The notes below the pieces were generated by a model. It was not told the origin of the DNA and searched no databases. It saw only the letters and a list, made by a program, of their open reading frames with translations. 64,000 nucleotides of DNA from positions 186,001 to 250,000 of the forward strand of contig BQMF02000334.1 in NCBI GenBank assembly GCA_027922465.2. The letters are read 5' to 3'. The position numbers and the translations under genes are program-made. The stretch is from Turritopsis dohrnii. Taxonomy: Eukaryota; Cnidaria; Hydrozoa; Anthoathecata; Oceaniidae. Below are positions 58,724-64,000 of the stretch, piece after piece (the stretch's first letter is position 1; each line of letters opens with the position of its first letter).

Positions 58724-60406
58724 GCATATTCAAATTCTACGATTGAAAGACCAAAGAACGTGTTAAGTGGTGGTAGAGGGGTGTACTGTTGTGTACCGAT
58801 GTGCTTAAGCTCTCAGTATGACCGTAATGGAGAAAAAACTAATATTGCTTTCTTTTCATTCCCTAATAAAGATCGAAGAAAAACAATGTTTAAGGCATGG
58901 AAAAATGAAATCAGCAAATACAGAAGAAAAGGGAAAAATGATTCATTCGAAATCAAAAAGTCGACAAAAATTTGTGAATTTCATTTTAAACCTCAAGAAA
59001 TAAGAGTCACTTTGGGTCAAGGGAAGAAGAAATTGAATGAAGATGCTATTCCAAGCATATATTCTTTTAAATCATCAGAGAAACCACATCGAAGATCTCC
59101 ACGCAAAAGGTGTTCACCTCCTGAAAAATGCCCTAAAAAGAAACTGCGTTTGGATGCAATTGCTGAGGATGATATCGACTTTCCTACTGAAGATTCTATG
59201 ATTATTCCAAACAAAGAAGATAGAGACCCTCAATGTGCTTCCTGTCAAGAGAAAGAAACGGAAATAGCTATTTTAAAAAATAAACTATCTTGTCTTGAAC
59301 AAAAATATAACTCTTTGTCACATAAATACAATGACCAAATACTGACAACAAAAACTTTGAAAGAAAAGGAGCATAATTTACTGGAAGAAAACATCCATTT
59401 GTCAAGTTGACAATTTAATTATGAAAACTTTTCACATAAACCAGATATGTTTAGGTCTGTTACTGGAATTGAAAAGGAAAAATTTGACATTCTTTTTGAT
59501 TATCTCAACCCTGGAGAGAATTGCGAGAACATCAAGTATTATGACAAAAAGGCCAAGACAGATGATGCACTTCCAAAGAACCTTATGTCATCACCATCTT
59601 ATGATGATCCTAATTCAAAACCAGGTCCACGACCTAAACTATCATCAATTAATCAGCTTTTTATGATCTTGACATGGCTACGTCTAGGATTCACATTAGG
59701 ACATACTTCCTGGTTATTTAATTTGCCAAAGTCAACTGTATCCAGATATCTCATAACATGGGTAAACTTTATTTATCTAAAACTTGGATGTATCCCAATA
59801 TGGACAAGCAGAAAAGAAATTACAAACACTTTGCCTGAATGTTTCAAAGAAACCTACCCTAACACAAGAACAATCATTGACTGTACAGAATTATTTTGTC
59901 AAAGACCTTCTAGTTTGGCTATACAAAGCAACCTTTTTTCATATTATAAACACCATGTCACCTACAAAGGATTAGTTGGCATTGCTCCATCTGGTGCTAT
60001 AAATTTTGTCAGTGAACTATTTGATGGTTCAATTTCAGATGTCGAAATTGTTAAACGATCTGGTATTTTACAAAGGGAATTGTGGGAGAAAGGTGACTCT
60101 GTTATGGCAGACAGGGGCTTTACTATTGCCAGTCTTTTGAATCCCATGGGAGTGTCATTAAATTGTCCCTCGTTTTTAAATGGTAGACATCAATTAAGTC
60201 ATGAGGAAGTGACTGAAAGTCAAACTATTGCAGCTGTCAGAGTGCATGTGGAAAGAGCAATTCAACGCATCAAAAGGTTTCGGCAAATAAGAAATGAAAT
60301 TCCGTTAGTTTTACATGGATCTATCAACCAGATTTGGACAGTCTCCTGCTTGCTATGCAATTTTATGCCACCCTTAATTAACCCTACAAATCCTCAACAC
60401 ACATAG
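58724..60406 (+). pseudogene. ISL2EU THAP-DDE transposase, beheaded and with internal TGA
   Basis: The frame is open from the BEL junction. THAP zinc-binding domain: CCVPMC, then TNIAFFSFP, W, CEFHF and a final P (C2CH type), over the first ~100 codons. A basic linker and a coiled-coil-like stretch with a CASCQEKE pair follow. A TGA at 59408-59410 interrupts the frame, but the same frame continues (QFNYENFSHKP) into the DDE_Tnp_4-type core. There the catalytic residues are visible: TIIDCTELF (D), VMADRGF (D) and VHVERAIQRIKRF (E). The TGA is one substitution from Cys codons. Loss of the start codon by the BEL insertion and this stop make it inactive unless the parts are expressed separately. 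Confidence 0.85.
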
Positions 60407-60501
60407 ACATGGAAGACATTCTGGTATATACAAGATGTCTAAAACAAAACAAGGGAACATCACAGTATAATTCTTTGTTATTGGGGCATTATTATCTCAT
60501 A

Positions 60502-60693
60502 GCTTAAGGGAAGAAATTTTCACAGGAAGAAATTTTAGCAGAATTTAAGTTCGCGGATTTTGATTTTTAAAAAAAAGTAGTTAAAAGAACACATATTTTT
60601 TGCGTTCTGAACTGTTCGTTCTTTTGTTATTTAACAAGGGTAAAAAAATTGAATTTTGACAAATTTCTTCTGCAAAAGTTTCTTCCCTTAAGG
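60502..60693. mobile_element. MITE, TIR SCTTAAGGGAAGAAA, TA duplication
   Basis: Left GCTTAAGGGAAGAAATTTT, right the inverse (..TTTCTTCCCTTAAGG), TA on both sides. It lies between the two convergent genes of the ISL2EU element. Related to 37672-38076. Confidence 0.6.
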
Positions 60694-60777
60694 TAGTCAG
60701 AGCTTTTTCCATTATGCCATCTTTTTTATCTAAGCAACTGATGAATATAAAGTATATATGCTGAATTGTGAAGGTTA

Positions 60778-60889
60778 CCTAAGGGAATTGCATTTTGCTA
60801 CTATTACATTTTGTAATGTCACCAATGAAAAAACTGAATTTTGTGAATGTCACTCATGAAATATTTTACAAAATTTAATTCCTTTAAGG
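60778..60889. mobile_element. short MITE, TIR CCTWARRGGAATT, TA duplication
   Basis: Left CCTAAGGGAATTGCATTTTG and right ..AAAATTTAATTCCTTTAAGG, flanked by TA at 60776-60777 and 60890-60891. It resembles the ends of the 60502 element and is 112 bp long. Confidence 0.5.
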
Positions 60890-60943
60890 TATGCCTCACT
60901 TTTCTAACTTAAGATAATGATCATATCTGGGAAGCATAGTGTT

Positions 60944-62638
60944 TTAATAAATTATTTTGATAAAAATCTCAAAATAGTTTTCATTAAATTCAACTTTCGT
61001 GATAATCATACCTGCATAAACGTAAACAATGAAATGACACCAACTCAAACCAGCAAGTCCCATTGCCATCTGTATTTGTGTATAATATCCAAAAGAATGG
61101 TTTTGTTTTAAATAAGGATTCCCAAATTCATCTATTCCAATATAAAATGTTTTATCCTTAACTAAGTTGTCTAGAGTTTCGTTTCTTTTTGAATAAGGGC
61201 ATTTGATTTCAATAAAGCCAATACCAGGATTTGAAAAATTGTCGATAACCAATCCATCTGGACTTGCTCCCATCCAGTTTATACTTGGCTGTATAACTAT
61301 GCCTGTATCACGAACTGTAATGTTTCTGTGTAAACGAAAATTCATTATGTTTATGTACTTTTCTTGTGCAATGGATTCATTTAATATTCCATGCTTGAGG
61401 CTGTCTTGAACCTTTTTACCATGGGACAGTGATTTATTTGTTAACTGTGTCACCAATGTATCAAAGTGTTTTTGACGAATAAAAACTTTATGAGCATTTG
61501 ATGAGGTAATGCGTTTTTCCCTTTTCTCCATCCATTGTGGACACTCTCTTTGTTTATTTGTATCAGATTCAATCGCTTTACTTTCTTTTTCTGCTACTTC
61601 AAGACCACTTAATATACGAGCTTCTGCTTGATTATGAGCATATAAGGTAAATTCTTTGGCTGGACTCAAAAACTCATAAGGAAGTTCACAAAGGTCCTCA
61701 GTACTAATTGATGATGACTGTGTATCAATTACTTTGAGGTTAGTTATGACCTCAAAGTCTCTTTCAACTTGAAGCAGCTGATAAGACAACGGTGAACCTA
61801 GGAATTGTGCTCCAAACTTTGTAAATTCTGTATCAACAATGAAGTCAGGTATAGTATGTGCATAGCCAATACTCTTGTCAATAGCTCTCAATTTATCTTG
61901 CATCTTTCTAATGCAAAGCCGATTCTCAATTAAGTTGAAATTCAATCGTGCCTCATATAAGGTACTCTCAATACCACGCTTGCCAATGTTGCTGTAAAGA
62001 GTTGTTTTCATCACAGGAAATTTAACAGTTTCTTTTTCACCTGGTACTCCCCACTTTCTCAGTTGACTGGTACATGCCTTTTCAGAAGGAACAATCAACA
62101 GTGAATTTAATGAGTACTCAGCCAGTTCTAACAAGAATGCAACAATGTGATTGCAATACCCACTGAGTCCAGCAGGGCAAGAACATTGTGCTTTATCAAC
62201 CAAACTGGTCCTTCGATTTATGTGTACAAATACTTGGCGTGAAATTTTCTTCATACTTGCTTTGCATTTACACTTTGCAACAAAGTAATTCTTTTGTTTC
62301 GAAGTAAAAACAGTTTCTGTAGATATATACCTTTCATTCTTAAATTTTGTACCCCTAATGAGTGTTTTGGCGATGGGTTTGTTCTTAAGTTTTCCACACT
62401 TTTTGATGTGTGAATCGATTTCTCTTTTAGTGAATGTTGGTAAGAACACCAATGACTTCCCCCACTCCACTTGAGTTGAATCAGACTTTTCCAGAATAAT
62501 TTCTATGCACACTTCTTGATTTTCTATTAGATAATTGTAAATTTTTACATCGTTATTTTCAGCTCTACAGTGAACTGAGTTTGGTTTTTTTATGAAAATA
62601 CTTTCAATTTCACTTTCCGTCACCATGTTTGTTTTCAT
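60944..62638 (-). CDS. SWIM zinc finger plus YqaJ-type nuclease of the ISL2EU element
   Basis: The frame is open from 62698, but the first ATG is at 62638, at the inner edge of the right TIR; I choose it, giving 564 aa. The N-terminal third has a SWIM-type motif, CKCKASMKK...CSCPAGLSGYCNHIVAFLL (CxC..CxH). The C-terminal part is YqaJ-like, a PD-(D/E)XK nuclease of the lambda-exonuclease type: ITSSNAHKVF, HGILNESIAQEKY (Glu), WMGASPDGLVI (Asp) and GFIEIKCPYSKR (E-x-K). The catalytic residues appear complete and the frame has no lesion, unlike the transposase. It converges with the transposase. Its role in transposition is not established to my knowledge; DNA-end processing is an inference. Confidence 0.88.
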   Translation of the reverse strand: MKTNMVTESEIESIFIKKPNSVHCRAENNDVKIYNYLIENQEVCIEIILEKSDSTQVEWGKSLVFLPTFTKREIDSHIKKCGKLKNKPIAKTLIRGTKFKNERYISTETVFTSKQKNYFVAKCKCKASMKKISRQVFVHINRRTSLVDKAQCSCPAGLSGYCNHIVAFLLELAEYSLNSLLIVPSEKACTSQLRKWGVPGEKETVKFPVMKTTLYSNIGKRGIESTLYEARLNFNLIENRLCIRKMQDKLRAIDKSIGYAHTIPDFIVDTEFTKFGAQFLGSPLSYQLLQVERDFEVITNLKVIDTQSSSISTEDLCELPYEFLSPAKEFTLYAHNQAEARILSGLEVAEKESKAIESDTNKQRECPQWMEKREKRITSSNAHKVFIRQKHFDTLVTQLTNKSLSHGKKVQDSLKHGILNESIAQEKYINIMNFRLHRNITVRDTGIVIQPSINWMGASPDGLVIDNFSNPGIGFIEIKCPYSKRNETLDNLVKDKTFYIGIDEFGNPYLKQNHSFGYYTQIQMAMGLAGLSWCHFIVYVYAGMIITKVEFNENYFEIFIKIIY

Positions 62639-62704
62639 TTTGTCGTATCTAACCTCGTTTTCATGTATTTTATAAGATTGCGCAATCGAATTCGGCAAAG
62701 GTGT

Positions 62705-63242
62705 ATTTCAATACTGAACTGCGGCTATAAAAGTGAACGAGGAGGAGAAGGAAATGCCGGTTTTAACATATATTTCGCCCTATGGGGAAATATATAATAA
62801 TATACACGCTTTTTTTATAAGAACAATTTTATAAGAACACGAGCCTCAGATTTGGCCAAAAAATAAGAACAAAATAAGAACAACCCGAGGCTCAAATTAA
62901 TGTTTCAAATATTAAGAACAGCCTAAGCCTGAATTTTCTTATAAAATAAGAACAACTCATGATAGGAACAACTCATGACGTGAATTCTCTCACTGTCAAA
63001 TGGTTTAGAAGTTGTTATTTTTTTCACCTTGCATACTCATATCGGGACATTAACTGAACAGCAACCATGCTTTTAAACAGTTGTTTTTAAAAAGATTTAT
63101 TTTAATTTTACTGGAAATTCCATAAATAAGAACAAAATAAGGCTGAAATTTGAAACTGTGTTCTTAAAGCTAAGAACAAAATAAGACCAATTCAGGCTGA
63201 AAAAGGCTCAAAAAATAAGAACAGCCAGCCTCAGGTCAGATT
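62705..63242. other. flank of the ISL2EU element and AATAAGAAC-rich region
   Basis: The first ~100 bp are the outer flank of the transposon. From 62811 the AATAAGAAC-rich palindromic element starts. No gene. Confidence 0.5.
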
Positions 63243-63265
63243 TTACTGGTTCTTATAAAAAAAAA
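62811..63265. repeat. candidate non-autonomous element with repeated ATAAGAAC motif
   Basis: The ends TTTTTTATAAGAAC and GTTCTTATAAAAAA are inverse copies. In between, (A)ATAAGAAC(A) occurs about ten times in one orientation, often followed by a GAGCCTCA/GAGGCT or AGGCTGA word. Terminal inversion plus clustered direct motifs looks like transposase-binding sites. The right end overlaps the LINE frame by ~20 bp, and the boundaries are uncertain. Confidence 0.4.
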
Positions 63266-64000
63266 GTGTGTAATTTAATTTTTTTGTTTTTTTTTTTAAT
63301 AAAAAGTTTTTAATTTTGTCATCCCACATTTTCTTGTTTGTTTTTACGATGTGAGCTGCTTCTTCCCAAGTCCACCCCAAAGATTTTAAATCATTCTTCA
63401 TGCGGGAGATCCACGTGGTTTTTGGTTTGCCTGGTGGTTTCCGGTAATTCGATGTGGCATATCGGAGCGCCTCATACATAGGTGTGGATTCATTTTGCTT
63501 GATTAGTTTTTCGAACCAATTGAATCTCCTTCTCTGCACCACTTTACTCCAGTCTATCATTTTTGTTCTTTCTCAAAGTCTTTGGTTGCTGATTTTGTTC
63601 GGATATATTGTATGTAGGACAAATGTTCTTATCAGTGTTCTTTGGAATGTGTCGAGTTGTTCTTCCATGGATTTCGATAAAGTCCAGGTCTCGCTGTTAT
63701 AAAGGAAAATTGGCTGTATGTATGTTTGTAGGATGTTCATTTTTGTTTTTGTTGTCAAGGCTTTGTTGTTAAAGAACTGGTTCAGATTTTTTGCAGCATT
63801 TATCGCTAAGATTTTCCTCCGTTTTATGTCTTGCTGAGTGTCTAACATTGTACGCAGGAATTTACATTTTTTCCACTCGTTTGAACTCCTGTTTATTCTG
63901 TATTCTTCTGTTTTGGTGTCGTTTATCTGCAATCCTCTCTTTTTCAGTTGTTCTTTTATTTCTTTCTTGTACCTTTGGAGTTTGCTGTAGTCACTTGTAA
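63243..64000 (-). pseudogene. LINE ORF2 3' part, runs off the window
   Basis: One minus-strand frame from the window edge to 63243 with a single in-frame TGA (63573-63575). It contains GLQINDTKTEEY, KKCKFLRTMLDTQQD, INAAKNLNQFFNNK, PIFLYNSETWTLSK and RRRFNWFEKL, then KPPGKPKTTWISRM. This order is the C-terminal end of a non-LTR reverse transcriptase (thumb, then R-x-RP/GKP..W tail); RTE-like is my guess. The catalytic YADD would lie beyond the window. Confidence 0.72.

Larger units (their letters stand above)
50266..62704. mobile_element. ISL2EU-like DNA transposon, carrying a nested BEL element
   Basis: The ends begin ACACCTTTSCCGAATTCGAT and are inverted repeats of about 69 bp (50266-50334 and about 62636-62704) with two differences. 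A 2-bp duplication flanks them (AT at 50264-50265 and 62705-62706; TA is equally possible if the TIR is one base shorter). Two convergent genes lie inside: a THAP-DDE transposase (+) and a SWIM-YqaJ nuclease (-). From memory, transposase plus YqaJ nuclease is the gene content of the ISL2EU superfamily. Without the BEL insertion it would be about 4.1 kb. Confidence 0.85.

Overview
The window is animal nuclear DNA: AT-rich, with intron-split genes in GT..AG form and a very high load of transposons. An innexin, an invertebrate-type ammonium transporter, an MS4A/CD20-like tetraspan gene and the mixture of BEL/Pao, Ty3/gypsy, PIF/Harbinger, ISL2EU-like, Helitron-like and LINE sequences fit a marine invertebrate. 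A cnidarian, perhaps a hydrozoan, is my best guess; this is inference.

The first 27 kb holds the ordinary genes. From left to right they are: an ammonium transporter (6 exons, +, first exon at the window edge); an innexin (3 exons, -, 396 aa); a broken reading frame with a tesmin-like CXC domain (-); an MS4A-like four-TM gene (4 exons, +, 269 aa); and one isolated exon of a GABA-B-like receptor (+). For the three multi-exon genes the exon phases add up exactly to an open frame. Smaller insertions lie between the genes: a 76-bp hairpin with a 12-bp target duplication, a LINE 3' remnant, several MITE-like palindromes, and two nested PIF/Harbinger MITEs. The inner MITE still carries the N-terminal codons of both Harbinger proteins.

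From 29.8 kb on, the window is almost entirely layered transposons. A 5,065-bp Ty3/gypsy element (29839-34903, -) has identical 115-bp LTRs and a 5-bp target duplication. Next, an older repeat unit is split by an 11.7-kb insertion (36294-48024) with perfect 24-bp terminal inverted repeats. Inside that lie Helitron-like elements, one of them inserted into another. Finally, 50266-62704 is an ISL2EU-like DNA transposon (TIRs of about 69 bp, 2-bp target duplication). It carries a THAP-DDE transposase and, convergent to it, a SWIM-YqaJ nuclease. An 8.3-kb BEL/Pao retrotransposon (50426-58718, -) landed in the fifth codon of the transposase, so the start codon is now about 8.3 kb from the rest of the gene. 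The BEL element carries a higher-order tandem array of 37/38-bp units just inside its 3' LTR. The window ends in the 3' part of a second LINE.

Most transposon genes here are damaged. BEL has several frameshifts, a nonsense codon and a catalytic Asp-to-Val change in reverse transcriptase. The ISL2EU transposase has an internal TGA. The SWIM-YqaJ nuclease is an exception, with an intact frame. Family assignments come from reading motifs by eye; no database search was possible.
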